Shown here in pieces: positions 43,409-54,560 of a DNA stretch of 64,000 bases. A program made the translations under genes and the position numbers. The stretch is from an uncultured bacterium (GTDB lineage Bacteria; Desulfobacterota; Binatia; UBA1149; CAITLU01), in assembly GCA_903893315.1 (NCBI GenBank), contig CAITLU010000037.1, forward strand, positions 19,225-83,224, read 5' to 3'. The notes beneath the pieces were generated by a model, which made no database searches, was not told where the DNA came from, and saw only the letters and a program-made list of their open reading frames with translations. The first letter of the stretch is position 1; every line of letters starts with the position of its first letter.

Positions 43409-43888
43409 ATGAAGAAATTACCCATCATCGAGCGGCTGCAGGCCGAGTTGCTGACGCTTCGGCGTGAACTCAACATCGAGTTGCCCAAGATCATCGAGGA
43501 AGCGCGGGCCCACGGCGACCTGAAGGAAAACGCCGAGTATCATGCTGCCAAGGAAAAGCAGGGCGTGGTCAGTGCTCGCGTCGGCGCGCTGGAAAACCGC
43601 TTGTTCGACCTCTCCCGCTACACGATTTCCTCGATCCCCCGCGGCGTGGTCGGCTACGGCAGCATAGTCGAGATGGAAGACTCCGAGAGCGGGGACACGG
43701 TCAAGTACCAGGTGGTGTTCGCCGAAGAAGTGGACATGGCTTCGGGCAAGATCTCCCTGACGTCGCCGGTCGGACAGGCGCTGCTGAAGCGCAAGGAAGG
43801 GGACGAGGTGACGATACAGCTCCCCAACGCCCGTAAGCGCTATCAGATCCTTTCCGTTGTCACGATCCACGAACGAGGCGAACTCTAG
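43409..43888 (+). CDS. greA: Transcript cleavage/elongation factor GreA
   Basis: A 159-residue two-domain factor. The N-terminal coiled coil holds the acidic tip motif ARAHGDLKENAEYHAAKEKQG, whose Asp/Glu pair stimulates RNA polymerase to cleave backtracked RNA. The C-terminal FKBP-like domain has VGYGSIVEMEDSESGD and ISLTSPVGQALLKRKEGDEVTI. The start lies just after a consensus-like promoter. The rimP-nusA operon follows after 233 bases. Confidence 0.95.
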   Translation: MKKLPIIERLQAELLTLRRELNIELPKIIEEARAHGDLKENAEYHAAKEKQGVVSARVGALENRLFDLSRYTISSIPRGVVGYGSIVEMEDSESGDTVKYQVVFAEEVDMASGKISLTSPVGQALLKRKEGDEVTIQLPNARKRYQILSVVTIHERGEL

Positions 43889-44000
43889 TATTTTGGCGGA
43901 TGGCCTCGTGCCTCCGCAGGCCCCTTCCTTCCCTCCCTGGCTCCCGGCGCCGGCCGGCAGGGGCGAGCCGGCGCGACCTGAGGACGAGTCCCGCCTTGCG

Positions 44001-44027
44001 GCGGGAGTACCCCTGTGGTACTCCCGC
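44001..44027 (+). repeat. Perfect 10-base stem-loop in the rimP leader
   Basis: GCGGGAGTAC (44001-44010) and GTACTCCCGC (44018-44027) flank a 7-base loop. There is no T-run after it. It is the first hairpin of a structured leader ahead of rimP. Confidence 0.6.
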
Positions 44028-44047
44028 GCCTTGTCGGGGCAGTTGAG

Positions 44048-44080
44048 GAGGTGGGCCCGGTGCCCGCCTCTTTTAGTTTG
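44048..44080 (+). terminator. Intrinsic terminator or attenuator upstream of rimP
   Basis: A 9-base stem (GAGGTGGGC at 44048-44056 with GCCCGCCTC at 44062-44070, one G-U pair) with a 5-base loop is followed at once by TTTTAGTTTG. An outer pair, CGGGGCAG at 44035-44042 with CTGCCCCG at 44095-44102, encloses it. It either ends the greA transcript or attenuates rimP-nusA. Confidence 0.6.
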
Positions 44081-44121
44081 GAGCTTTTCTCTCGCTGCCC
44101 CGGCCTTGTCCGAGGGTGGAA

Positions 44122-44619
44122 GTGGGAACGAACGGCTCTAAGATCAGGGCGATCGCGGAGCCGATCGCCGCCGAACGCGGACTCGAGGTGCTCGACGTCG
44201 AAGTGACGGCGAGTGGCTCGAGCCAGCTTGTATGTCTTTTCCTGGACACCGCGGACGGGTCCGGTCTGGTCAGCATCGACGACTGTACGGCGGTGAGTCG
44301 TCGGCTCGGGGATGCTCTCGACGCGCATGAGGCCGTCCTAGGCCACTACATGCTCGAGGTTTCGTCGCCGGGTCTCAATCGTTTGTTGAAGACGCCCGCG
44401 CATTTCGCGAGGGTCGTCGGACAGAAGGTCCGGGTGAGAACGAACCGCGCAGAGGAAGGGCGCAGGACCCGGCTCGGTCGCCTTGTCGAGGTTGACGACG
44501 TTGACATCGTTGTCGTCGACGAAGCCGGTAACTCGGCACGGATCGCCCTGGCAGAGATAGACAAGGCCAATCTCGAGTTCGAGTTTGAGGCAAAGCCTGC
44601 GCCCCGTCGCCGGCGCTGA
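44122..44619 (+). CDS. rimP: Ribosome maturation factor RimP
   Basis: A 165-residue protein read from the GTG at 44122, which has GAGGG six bases upstream; the GTG at 44116 is too close to that site. It has the RimP order: an N-terminal alpha/beta domain with IAEPIAAERGLEVLDVEV, the SIDDCTAVSRRLGDALD helix, the YMLEVSSPGLNR motif at the domain joint and a C-terminal SH3-like barrel (LGRLVEVDDVDIVVVD). It assists 30S subunit assembly. It heads the rimP-nusA-ylxR-infB operon and sits below a terminator-bearing leader. Confidence 0.93.
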   Translation: MGTNGSKIRAIAEPIAAERGLEVLDVEVTASGSSQLVCLFLDTADGSGLVSIDDCTAVSRRLGDALDAHEAVLGHYMLEVSSPGLNRLLKTPAHFARVVGQKVRVRTNRAEEGRRTRLGRLVEVDDVDIVVVDEAGNSARIALAEIDKANLEFEFEAKPAPRRRR

Positions 44620-44635
44620 GGCAGGAAGAAAAACA

Positions 44636-46063
44636 ATGCAACAACCAGAACTCCTCCGGGTCATCGACCAGGTCAGCAAGGAAAAAGGCATCGACCGCCA
44701 ACTCGTCGTCGAGGCGGTCGAAGAAGCCATGAAGTCCGCGGCTCGAAAGACCTACGGCAACGACCTCAACATCGAGGCCAAGTTCAACGAAGAAACCGCC
44801 GAGATCGACATCTACGAGATCCGCACGGTAGTGGCGGAGATCGAAAATCCCGACACCGAACTGACTCTGGAGGCGGCCCGCGAGGGGTACGACCCCGAGT
44901 CGCAGATCGGCGACGACCTGATGATCAAGCGCGAGACCGCGCCGTTCGGCCGCATCGCTGCCCAGGCCGCCAAGCAGAACATCGTGCAGAAGGTCCGCGA
45001 CTACGAGCGGGCGATGATTTTCAACGAATTCAAGCAGCACGAGGGCACCATCCAGTCGGGCATCGTGATGCGCTTCGAACGCCGCAACTTGGTCGTCCAG
45101 CTGCGTCCTAACGTTGACGCAATTCTTCCCGAGCGCGAGCAGATTCCACGTGAGCGGTATCGTCAGGGTGACAGGATCCGTGCGCTCATCGTCCGCGTCG
45201 ACGAGAACGCCCGCGGTCCTCAGATCGTGCTTTCTAGAACCAACCCCGACCTCGTGAAAAAGTTGTTCGAGCAGGAAGTCCCGGAAGTCTACGAAGGAAT
45301 CGTCGAGATCAAGGACGTCGTGCGCGAGCCAGGCGGACGCGCCAAGATCTCGGTGGTCTCTCACAACAGCGACGTGGATCCGGTTGGGGCCTGTGTCGGC
45401 ATGCGCGGAAGCCGCGTTCAGGCCGTCGTTCAGGAACTACGCGGCGAACGCATCGACATCGTTCCGTGGACGCCTGACGAAACTGAGTTCGTGTGCCGGG
45501 CGCTGTCGCCGGCCAAGGTCTCGCGCATCGTCATCGACGACAGCGCCCACTCGATGGAAGTCATAGTGCCTGATGACCAACTCTCGTTGGCCATCGGCCG
45601 CAAGGGGCAGAACGTCAGGCTGGGCGGCAAGCTCACGGGGTGGAAACTCGACGTTCACAGTGAGAGCGAGTACGAGCGTTGGCAGCGCGAGTCGCGCCGT
45701 TCGCTGAGGCGGGTGGAGGGGCTGAGCGACATTCGCGCCGAACTGCTGCTCGCGGATGGCTACAAGTCCGCAGGCGAACTGGCCGGGAGCGCTCCCGCCG
45801 AGATCGCCGACGTTCTGGAAATCACGCCCGAAGAGGCTGAGCCGCTCATCGCTTCGGCGCGTAACGCCGACGAGATTGAGCGTCGCGAAAAGATCGTTGC
45901 GCGTATTGCCCGAGCGGTGAGCGAGGCGGCGGAGACGATTCTCGGCCGCGCCCGCGATGCGGCTGCGGCACGCGCCGCCGAGGAAGGTACGGCAGGTAGC
46001 GCAGAGGAGCCAGACTCGGCTCCGGCAGGCGCCGAGTCTGCGGAGAGTGGTGCCGAGGGATGA
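44636..46063 (+). CDS. nusA: Transcription termination/antitermination factor NusA
   Basis: A 475-residue protein from the ATG at 44636 (AGGAAGA upstream). Domains in order: RNA-polymerase-binding N-terminal domain (to about 125), S1 domain, then two KH domains including GACVGMRGSRVQAVVQELRGERIDIV and LAIGRKGQNVRLGGKLTGWKLD. A helix-hairpin-helix region (VEGLSDIRAELLLADGY) follows, and an Ala/Glu-rich tail of about 50 residues. It controls pausing and termination and in E. coli represses its own operon. The stop overlaps ylxR in ATGA. Confidence 0.96.
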   Translation: MQQPELLRVIDQVSKEKGIDRQLVVEAVEEAMKSAARKTYGNDLNIEAKFNEETAEIDIYEIRTVVAEIENPDTELTLEAAREGYDPESQIGDDLMIKRETAPFGRIAAQAAKQNIVQKVRDYERAMIFNEFKQHEGTIQSGIVMRFERRNLVVQLRPNVDAILPEREQIPRERYRQGDRIRALIVRVDENARGPQIVLSRTNPDLVKKLFEQEVPEVYEGIVEIKDVVREPGGRAKISVVSHNSDVDPVGACVGMRGSRVQAVVQELRGERIDIVPWTPDETEFVCRALSPAKVSRIVIDDSAHSMEVIVPDDQLSLAIGRKGQNVRLGGKLTGWKLDVHSESEYERWQRESRRSLRRVEGLSDIRAELLLADGYKSAGELAGSAPAEIADVLEITPEEAEPLIASARNADEIERREKIVARIARAVSEAAETILGRARDAAAARAAEEGTAGSAEEPDSAPAGAESAESGAEG

Positions 46064-46410
46064 TGCATCCGTCACCAGTGGTCCGAACCTGCATAGGTTG
46101 TGGGCAGCGTGAACTTCAGAGTTCGTTGCTACGCCTGCAAGTGGATGTTGCCGGCGAGTTGGTGGTGATCAAGACCCCGGAAAGGGGCCGCAGTGCCTAC
46201 CTGCACGTTCGGCAGGACTGTGTGTCAGGATTGCTTCGTAGCAAGGGGCTTGGCCGCTCGCTGCGGACGACCGTAGCTCGCGAGGCGAGGCAGCGCGCGG
46301 TGCTCGATCTCGTGCGGGTCGTTAAGGGCGATCCCTCGGGCGATGGCCGCGACACCTGCGGCCTCGGCGAGAAGGCGCAGATGAACCCGGCAGCTCGGAG
46401 CCGGGCATAG
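46060..46410 (+). CDS. ylxR: YlxR (DUF448) RNA-binding protein
   Basis: A 116-residue basic protein in the invariant position between nusA and infB. The YlxR signature is RTCIGCGQRE near the N-terminus, then RGRSAYLHVRQDCVSGLL and the GLGRSLR helix. In other bacteria YlxR (RnpM) binds RNA and modulates RNase P. The last 30 residues are not conserved. The ATG overlaps the nusA stop by four bases. Confidence 0.9.
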   Translation: MMHPSPVVRTCIGCGQRELQSSLLRLQVDVAGELVVIKTPERGRSAYLHVRQDCVSGLLRSKGLGRSLRTTVAREARQRAVLDLVRVVKGDPSGDGRDTCGLGEKAQMNPAARSRA

Positions 46411-46488
46411 TGTAGAGACCCAAGGCCGGTCCGCCCGCGGGACCGCGCGAGTTTTTTCTCAGGCAGCGACGGCGGAGACCGAGACGAC

Positions 46489-49146
<2,658 letters not shown>

Positions 49147-49169
49147 TCGTGTGGCGCGGCGGTCACTGA

Positions 49170-49460
49170 GTGGTGGTCGTGGGTGTCCTGCGGTTGATCC
49201 TGTACTTGCCGGAGAACCACTCCCTCAAGGGCAAGAGGTCGGTACTGCGCGCCATCAAGGCTCGGGTCGCCAACAAGTTCAACGTTTCGGTGGCGGAGTG
49301 CGACGACCACGACAACTGGCAGCGCATCGCTCTGGGAATCGCACAGATAGGCAACGAAAAAGACCACGTCGATCGCTGTCTGCGTGAGGTCTCGGAGTTC
49401 ATCACCGGCCTCGGGCTGGCCGAGGCCGGGCGCGAGGTCTACGAGTTCACCAATTATTGA
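49170..49460 (+). CDS. ylxP: YlxP/DUF503-family protein
   Basis: A 96-residue alpha/beta protein from the GTG at 49170. It matches DUF503: VGVLRLILYLPENHSLKGKRSVLRAIKARVANKFNVSVAE, then a central QRIALGIAQIGNE and a C-terminal helix. The family almost always sits between infB and rbfA, as here, and is thought to assist translation or ribosome assembly, without a proven function. Length is normal. Confidence 0.9.
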   Translation: MVVVGVLRLILYLPENHSLKGKRSVLRAIKARVANKFNVSVAECDDHDNWQRIALGIAQIGNEKDHVDRCLREVSEFITGLGLAEAGREVYEFTNY

Positions 49461-49481
49461 GGCGCCGCGGCGAGCGAAGGC

Positions 49482-49844
49482 ATGGCAGTAAGACGAGCGG
49501 AAAGAGTAGGGCGGCAGGTGGTGCACGCGCTCGCCGAGATTCTCGAAGCCGGTGCCCACGACCCGCGACTGGAACTGGTGACGTTCACGGCTGCACGTAT
49601 GAGTGACGATCTGCGTAGTCTGCGCGTGTTCTATACGTGTATGGGGAATCCGGCCGCAGTGGCCGAGGCCAAGGCCGTCTTGTCCAAGGCTGAGGGCTAT
49701 CTGCGCAGCGCGGTGGCTGAACGGCTGGCGCTGCGCTACGTGCCCAACCTGTCGTTCGAGTTCGACGAGACGATGCAAAGGGCTGAGCGTATAGAATCTC
49801 TGTTGCGCGCTGCGCAGGAAGTGAAGGATGAGTCCAAAGGCTAA
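49482..49844 (+). CDS. rbfA: 30S ribosome-binding factor RbfA
   Basis: A 120-residue KH-like assembly factor with the family pattern RRAERVGRQVVHALAEILE at the start, MSDDLRSLRVFYTCMG in the middle and RYVPNLSFEFDETMQRAERIESLL at the end. It binds the 16S rRNA 5' helix during late 30S maturation and cold adaptation. Its 3' end overlaps truB by 17 bases, so translation of the two is coupled. Confidence 0.93.
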   Translation: MAVRRAERVGRQVVHALAEILEAGAHDPRLELVTFTAARMSDDLRSLRVFYTCMGNPAAVAEAKAVLSKAEGYLRSAVAERLALRYVPNLSFEFDETMQRAERIESLLRAAQEVKDESKG

Positions 49845-50757
49845 GAGGCACACCGATGGGCCGAACGGCCTGCTGCTGGTGAACAAGCCGGACGGCTTGA
49901 CCTCGGCCGGAGTGGTGGCGCGCGTTCGGCGTGTGCTGGGTGGCGTCAAGGCGGGGCATGTAGGAACACTGGATCCGTTCGCTACCGGACTGTTGCCACT
50001 TTGTCTGGGCGAGGGCACCAAACTCGCCACCTACCTGACCGAAGCCGACAAGACCTACGATGGCGTGATTCGTCTTGGCATCGTGACCGATACCGACGAC
50101 GCCACGGGGCAGGTGCTGCAGACGAAGGCGGTGCCGCATTACGAAGACTCCGACCTGGCCGCTCTGCTCACCGAACTGAGCGGCGTGATCGGCCAGGTCC
50201 CACCCGCCTTTTCGGCGATCAAGCGCGGTGGCAGGCCTATGTACGAGCTCGCCCGCAGGGGCGAGGCGGTAGAGCTCGAAGCGCGCCCCGTGACGATACA
50301 CCGCCTGGAACTGGAGTTTCAGGATGTGGATCATCTGCGCGTTTCGATCGATTGTTCCAAGGGCTTCTATGTCCGGAGCCTGGCCCGCGACATCGGAGAG
50401 CGGCTCGGCTGCGGTGCCATGCTCGAAAGCCTGCGCCGAAGCAGGGTCGGGGCCTTCCGGGTCGAGGACGCACTGCCGCTGGCGACCATCATGGACGATC
50501 CCGACGGCGGCGACCTGGCCCGCCAGGCCGTGATTCCGATGCTTGATGCCATCCGCCACCTTCGCAAGGTCAACGTGGCGGCCGACGATGCCGTGGACCT
50601 GCGTCTTGGCCGGCAGCAGCCCCTGGCCAGGCTCGGTGCCGCCGGCGTCGACGGAGAGCGCGTGCGTGTGGCTGCGGGCGAGGATCTGGTGGCCGTGGCA
50701 GTGGCCAAGGGCCGTGGTTGGGAGCTTGAAAGAGTATTTGGTGTCGCGTGTGCTTGA
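49828..50757 (+). CDS. truB: tRNA pseudouridine(55) synthase TruB
   Basis: A 309-residue enzyme that makes pseudouridine 55 in the tRNA T-loop. Signatures are GLLLVNKPDGLTSAGVVARVRR, KAGHVGTLDPFATGLLPLCLGEGTKL with the catalytic Asp, PPAFSAIKRGGRPMYELARRG, and CSKGFYVRSLARDIGERLG. The C-terminal PUA-like domain is short but present. It begins within the end of rbfA. A possible rpsO promoter overlaps its last codons. Confidence 0.95.
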   Translation: MSPKAKRHTDGPNGLLLVNKPDGLTSAGVVARVRRVLGGVKAGHVGTLDPFATGLLPLCLGEGTKLATYLTEADKTYDGVIRLGIVTDTDDATGQVLQTKAVPHYEDSDLAALLTELSGVIGQVPPAFSAIKRGGRPMYELARRGEAVELEARPVTIHRLELEFQDVDHLRVSIDCSKGFYVRSLARDIGERLGCGAMLESLRRSRVGAFRVEDALPLATIMDDPDGGDLARQAVIPMLDAIRHLRKVNVAADDAVDLRLGRQQPLARLGAAGVDGERVRVAAGEDLVAVAVAKGRGWELERVFGVACA

Positions 50758-50843
50758 CGCGCCTTGCCCTGTAAGAGTTACCGTGTTACTACCTCGCGTC
50801 TCGCAAGACGGAAGAAGAGGACAAGGAACTAAGCGAAACGTCA
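50758..50843 (+). promoter_or_regulatory. rpsO leader with a small stem-loop and promoter-like TTGACG
   Basis: The 86-base gap before rpsO holds CGTCT/AGACG (50797-50801 and 50806-50810) with a 4-base loop. TTGACG spans the truB stop region (about 50753-50758), but no good -10 follows at the right distance. Ribosomal protein S15 represses its own message in several bacteria; the leader could serve that purpose but shows no known motif. Confidence 0.35.
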
Positions 50844-51119
50844 GTGATTAGTCTCGAAGAAAAAGAAGCGAAGCAGAACGTCATCTCGGGCTTTCGGAGA
50901 CACGAAAGTGACTCCGGTTCATCGGAAGTTCAGATTGCTCTGCTGAGCAAGCGCATTGCGCATCTCACCGAGCACTTCAGGGTCCACGTAAAGGACCACC
51001 ACTCGCGCCGCGGATTGCTAAAGATGGTCAGTCAGCGCCGGCGCCTCTTGGATTACCTCAAGAGGACGGACTACAACAAATACCTGTCGATGCTCGATCG
51101 GCTTGGTATCCGCAAGTAA
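50844..51119 (+). CDS. rpsO: 30S ribosomal protein S15
   Basis: A 91-residue four-helix protein of normal length that binds 16S rRNA helix 22 and the central domain. It has the conserved [58 protein letters not shown] segments. The GTG start at 50844 has no strong Shine-Dalgarno sequence nearby (AAGGAA is about 16 bases away), so initiation may be weak or controlled. pnp follows after a 75-base hairpin-containing gap, the usual rpsO-pnp arrangement. Confidence 0.96.
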   Translation: MISLEEKEAKQNVISGFRRHESDSGSSEVQIALLSKRIAHLTEHFRVHVKDHHSRRGLLKMVSQRRRLLDYLKRTDYNKYLSMLDRLGIRK

Positions 51120-51147
51120 CCATCACGCGTTCGCCAGTCCACCGGCC

Positions 51148-51186
51148 TCTTCTCCCGACCGTGAGCCAAAATCGGTCAGGAGAAGA
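51148..51186 (+). promoter_or_regulatory. pnp leader hairpin that sequesters the Shine-Dalgarno sequence
   Basis: TCTTCTCC (51148-51155) plus GACCG (51157-51161) pair with CGGTC (51173-51177) plus GGAGAAGA (51179-51186), with one C/A mismatch and an 11-base loop. GGAGAAGA is the ribosome site for the pnp ATG at 51195, so it is buried in the stem. In E. coli a pnp leader stem is cleaved by RNase III and allows PNPase to repress its own message; the position here suggests similar control. Confidence 0.7.
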
Positions 51187-51194
51187 TTTCAACA

Positions 51195-53297
51195 ATGCGT
51201 CATGAAGTAGCCCTCGAAGTAGGTGGGCGTCGCCTCGTCCTGGAGACGGGCAAAGTAGCCAAACAGGCCCACGGTGCCGTTATGGTGTCCTACGCCGACA
51301 CCGTGGTGCTGGTAACGGCCGTGTCTGCGGATTCCGCTCGGGAAGGCCAGGATTTTTTCCCCCTGACCGTCGAGTACCAGGAAAAGACCTTCGCCGCCGG
51401 CAAGATTCCCGGCGGATTCTTCAAGCGAGAAGGGCGCCCGGGAACCGAAGAAATTCTGGTTTGCCGTTGTATCGACCGTCCGATCCGGCCCTTGTTCCCT
51501 GAAGGCTACCTGTTCGAGACGCAGATCGTCGCCACCGTGCTGTCGGCCGACCGCGCCGGATCCCCTGACGTCATCAGCCTGATCGGCGCATCTGCGGCCC
51601 TGCACATTTCCAACATTCCGTTCGGCGGTCCGGTCGGCGCGGTGCGAGTCGGTCGCATCGAAGGCCGTCTGGTGGCCAATCCCACCGTCGACGAAATGGA
51701 AACCAGCGACATCAACATCCTGCTGGCGGCCAAGCACGATACCATCGTCATGGTCGAAGGCGGTGCGCTGCAGGTTCCGGAAGACGAGTTGCTCGAGGCA
51801 CTGTATTTCGGTCACGAACAGATCGTACCGATCTGCGAGATGCAGGATGAACTGCGCCGCCTGGCTGGAAGGCCCAAGCGTGCTTTCGTTTCGCCTACCA
51901 TAGGCGAAGACGTGCTGGCACGCGTACGCGAACTGGCCACGACCGGACTGCGTCGCGCCTATTCGTTCACTGACAAGATGGAGCGCTACGCGGCGCTGGA
52001 CGCTGCCAAGAAAGAGTTCAAAGGTTCGCTACCCGAAGAGCTCGCGACGCGCGGTTCGGAAGTTTCGGCTGCCTATTCCCGCGTCAAGGAAGATATCGTT
52101 CGCGGCGACATCGTCGAGAAAGCGCATCGTGTCGACGGTCGCGGCCTCGACGTGGTACGGCCGATTTCGATCGAGACAGGTCTGCTGCCGCGTACCCACG
52201 GTAGCGCATTGTTCACGCGCGGTGAGACTCAGGCGATCGTGGTCGCGACGCTTGGCACTTCAGCCGACGAGCAGCGCATCGACACTCTTCTCGGCGACAA
52301 GCGCAAGCGCTTCATGCTGCACTACAATTTCCCGCCCTACTGCGTCGGCGAGGCCAAGATGCTGCGCTCGGCCGGTCGTCGCGAGATCGGCCACGGAGCC
52401 TTGGCCGAACGCGCGCTGATGCCAGTGCTGCCGAGCAAGGAAGAGTTCCCGTACACGCTGCGTGTCGTATCGGAGATCACCGAGTCAAACGGATCGTCGT
52501 CGATGGCGTCGGTGTGCGGCGGCTCGCTGTCGCTGATGGACGCAGGCGTGCCGATCAAGGCCGCAGTTGCCGGCGTGGCGATGGGGCTGATCTGCGAGAA
52601 CGGCAAGTTCTCGGTGTTGACCGACATCCTTGGCGACGAAGACCACCTGGGCGACATGGATTTCAAGGTCGCAGGGACCGCGACCGGAATCACCGCAGTG
52701 CAGATGGACATCAAGATCGAGGGGCTGCCGCGCGAAGTGATGCGCGACGCTCTCTACCGCGCACGCACGGCTCGTCTGCACGTGCTGGGCGAGATGGACA
52801 AAGCTCTGGCTGCGCCGCGCGGCGAGATGAGCAAGCACGCACCGCGTATTGAAACCCTGCACATCCACCCCGACAAGATCCGTGATCTGATCGGACCCGG
52901 CGGCAAGGTGATCCGCAGCATCGTCGAGGAGACCGGCTGCAAGATCGACGTGTCGGATGACGGTACCGTACTGGTCGCCTCCGCTGACGGCATCGCGATG
53001 CGCCGCGCTCTCGACATCATCCAGGGAATTACCGCCAGTCCTGAAGTCGGGCGGATCTATCACGGCACGGTGAGGCGGATCACCGACTTCGGTGCTTTCG
53101 TCGAGATATTGCCGGGAACCGACGGGCTTCTGCACATCTCTCAACTTGATGAGCGCCGCGTTGAGAGCGTTCGCGACGTTCTGAAGGAAGGCGAGAAGAT
53201 TCCCGTCAAGGTTCTTGAGGTCGACCGCCAGGGCAAGATCCGTCTGAGCCTGAAGGAGGCTCGCCGCGAGCTCGCCGAGGGCGGAGACAAAGCTTGA
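51195..53297 (+). CDS. pnp: Polyribonucleotide nucleotidyltransferase (PNPase)
   Basis: A 700-residue 3'-to-5' phosphorolytic exoribonuclease. Domains in order: RNase PH 1 (with FFPLTVEYQEK and GRPGTEEILVCRCIDRPIRPLFPEGY), a helical linker, RNase PH 2 (SMASVCGGSLSLMDAGVP and the DILGDEDHLGDMDFKVAGT metal site), KH (DLIGPGGKVIRSIVEETGCKIDV) and S1 (YHGTVRRITDFGAFVEILPG). It degrades mRNA, often with RNase E. Its ribosome site lies in a hairpin. The stop overlaps the TTG of the next gene by four bases. Confidence 0.97.
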   Translation: MRHEVALEVGGRRLVLETGKVAKQAHGAVMVSYADTVVLVTAVSADSAREGQDFFPLTVEYQEKTFAAGKIPGGFFKREGRPGTEEILVCRCIDRPIRPLFPEGYLFETQIVATVLSADRAGSPDVISLIGASAALHISNIPFGGPVGAVRVGRIEGRLVANPTVDEMETSDINILLAAKHDTIVMVEGGALQVPEDELLEALYFGHEQIVPICEMQDELRRLAGRPKRAFVSPTIGEDVLARVRELATTGLRRAYSFTDKMERYAALDAAKKEFKGSLPEELATRGSEVSAAYSRVKEDIVRGDIVEKAHRVDGRGLDVVRPISIETGLLPRTHGSALFTRGETQAIVVATLGTSADEQRIDTLLGDKRKRFMLHYNFPPYCVGEAKMLRSAGRREIGHGALAERALMPVLPSKEEFPYTLRVVSEITESNGSSSMASVCGGSLSLMDAGVPIKAAVAGVAMGLICENGKFSVLTDILGDEDHLGDMDFKVAGTATGITAVQMDIKIEGLPREVMRDALYRARTARLHVLGEMDKALAAPRGEMSKHAPRIETLHIHPDKIRDLIGPGGKVIRSIVEETGCKIDVSDDGTVLVASADGIAMRRALDIIQGITASPEVGRIYHGTVRRITDFGAFVEILPGTDGLLHISQLDERRVESVRDVLKEGEKIPVKVLEVDRQGKIRLSLKEARRELAEGGDKA

Positions 53298-54556
53298 CCG
53301 AGTTTGTCCGGACCACTCGCCTCGAAAACGGAGTACGCGTCGTAACCGAGATGGTGCGCGACGTGCCGTCGGTCGCGTTGGGGATCTGGGTAGACATCGG
53401 GTCGCGCTACGAAGAGGAGCGCATCTGCGGTATCGCCCATTTCGTCGAGCACCTGCTCTTCAAGGGTACGCCGACGCGCAGTGCGCGCGGCATTGCCGAA
53501 GAGATAGAGAGGCGCGGCGGAAGCATCGACGCTTTCACCGATAAAGAGTACACCTGCTACCACGCCCGCGTGCTTCACGAGCACGCGGGCGAAGCTTTGG
53601 ACATCCTCGCCGACATCGTGCTTCACGCGGAACCGCGCAGTGAAGACATCGAGTTGGAGCGCGAGGTCGTCATCCAGGAGATCCTCGACGTCGAAGACGA
53701 TCCCGAGGAATTCATCCACGACCATCTGCTCAGTTCGTACTGGCCGGGGCATCCGCTGGGAGCGCCGGTGGCCGGCTCGGTTTCCAGTGTCGAGCGCATA
53801 ACCCGCGATGACATCCTGGGTTTTCTGCGCGATTTTCGCCGTCCCGACCGTATCGTGGTGGCCGCTGCCGGGCGTCTCGATCACGACGACGTGGTTGCGC
53901 GCTGCCGCAGCATATTCGGCTCGCTCGAACCGCGCAGCGGCATCGAACGTTCGCTCGATCGTCCGGACTTCCGGCCCGGTCTCTACGTCGTCAAACGCGA
54001 GATCGAGCAGGCCCACATGATGATCGGCCTACCCGGCCTGTCGGTCACCGATCCGCGTCGCGAAACGGCCGAGGTGCTGATCGCGGCGCTCGGCGGCGGC
54101 ATGAGTTCGAGGCTCTTCCAGCGCATCCGCGAAGAACGCGGCAAGGCCTACTCGGTATACGCTTTCCAGGATCCCTTTCACGACATCGGGTACACCGGCG
54201 TTTACGCGGCCTGTGCTCGCGATGCGGTAGCCGAAGTTTCGAACATCGTATTCGAGGAATTGCGCTCGATTTCGCACGACGGTCTCGGCCCCGGCGAACT
54301 CGACCGGGTTCGGACACAACTGGTCGGCAGCATCCCGCTGTCACTCGAAACCACCGACAGCCGCATGTCACGTATCGGCCGCAACGAGCTGTACTTCGAC
54401 CGACCGCTCTCGCTCGACGAGATCGTCGGTTCGATAGAGGCCGTCACGAACGAGGACATCATCACGCTGGCGCGCGAACTGTTCAGCTTCGACCGCACTG
54501 CGGCCGTTCTGCTCGGCGACGTAGAGGCCGGACTTCTCGCTCTGCCGGTGATGTGA
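53294..54556 (+). CDS. M16-family zinc peptidase
   Basis: A 420-residue peptidase from a TTG overlapping the pnp stop. The inverted zinc motif is H49-F-V-E52-H53, and the third ligand is Glu129 in REVVIQEI, 76 residues later as expected. The C-terminal half repeats the fold without the metal site, ending with the substrate-binding Arg/Tyr region ([15 protein letters not shown]). Its steady position after pnp in many genomes suggests a processing role, of unknown substrate. There is no signal peptide, so it is probably cytoplasmic. Confidence 0.92.
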   Translation: MTEFVRTTRLENGVRVVTEMVRDVPSVALGIWVDIGSRYEEERICGIAHFVEHLLFKGTPTRSARGIAEEIERRGGSIDAFTDKEYTCYHARVLHEHAGEALDILADIVLHAEPRSEDIELEREVVIQEILDVEDDPEEFIHDHLLSSYWPGHPLGAPVAGSVSSVERITRDDILGFLRDFRRPDRIVVAAAGRLDHDDVVARCRSIFGSLEPRSGIERSLDRPDFRPGLYVVKREIEQAHMMIGLPGLSVTDPRRETAEVLIAALGGGMSSRLFQRIREERGKAYSVYAFQDPFHDIGYTGVYAACARDAVAEVSNIVFEELRSISHDGLGPGELDRVRTQLVGSIPLSLETTDSRMSRIGRNELYFDRPLSLDEIVGSIEAVTNEDIITLARELFSFDRTAAVLLGDVEAGLLALPVM

Positions 54557-54560
54557 TCCC

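Noticed and set aside
46427..46457. Terminator between ylxR and infB
   Set aside because: A 6-base stem is followed by six T residues, but they are separated by six bases from the stem and the two genes are normally co-transcribed.
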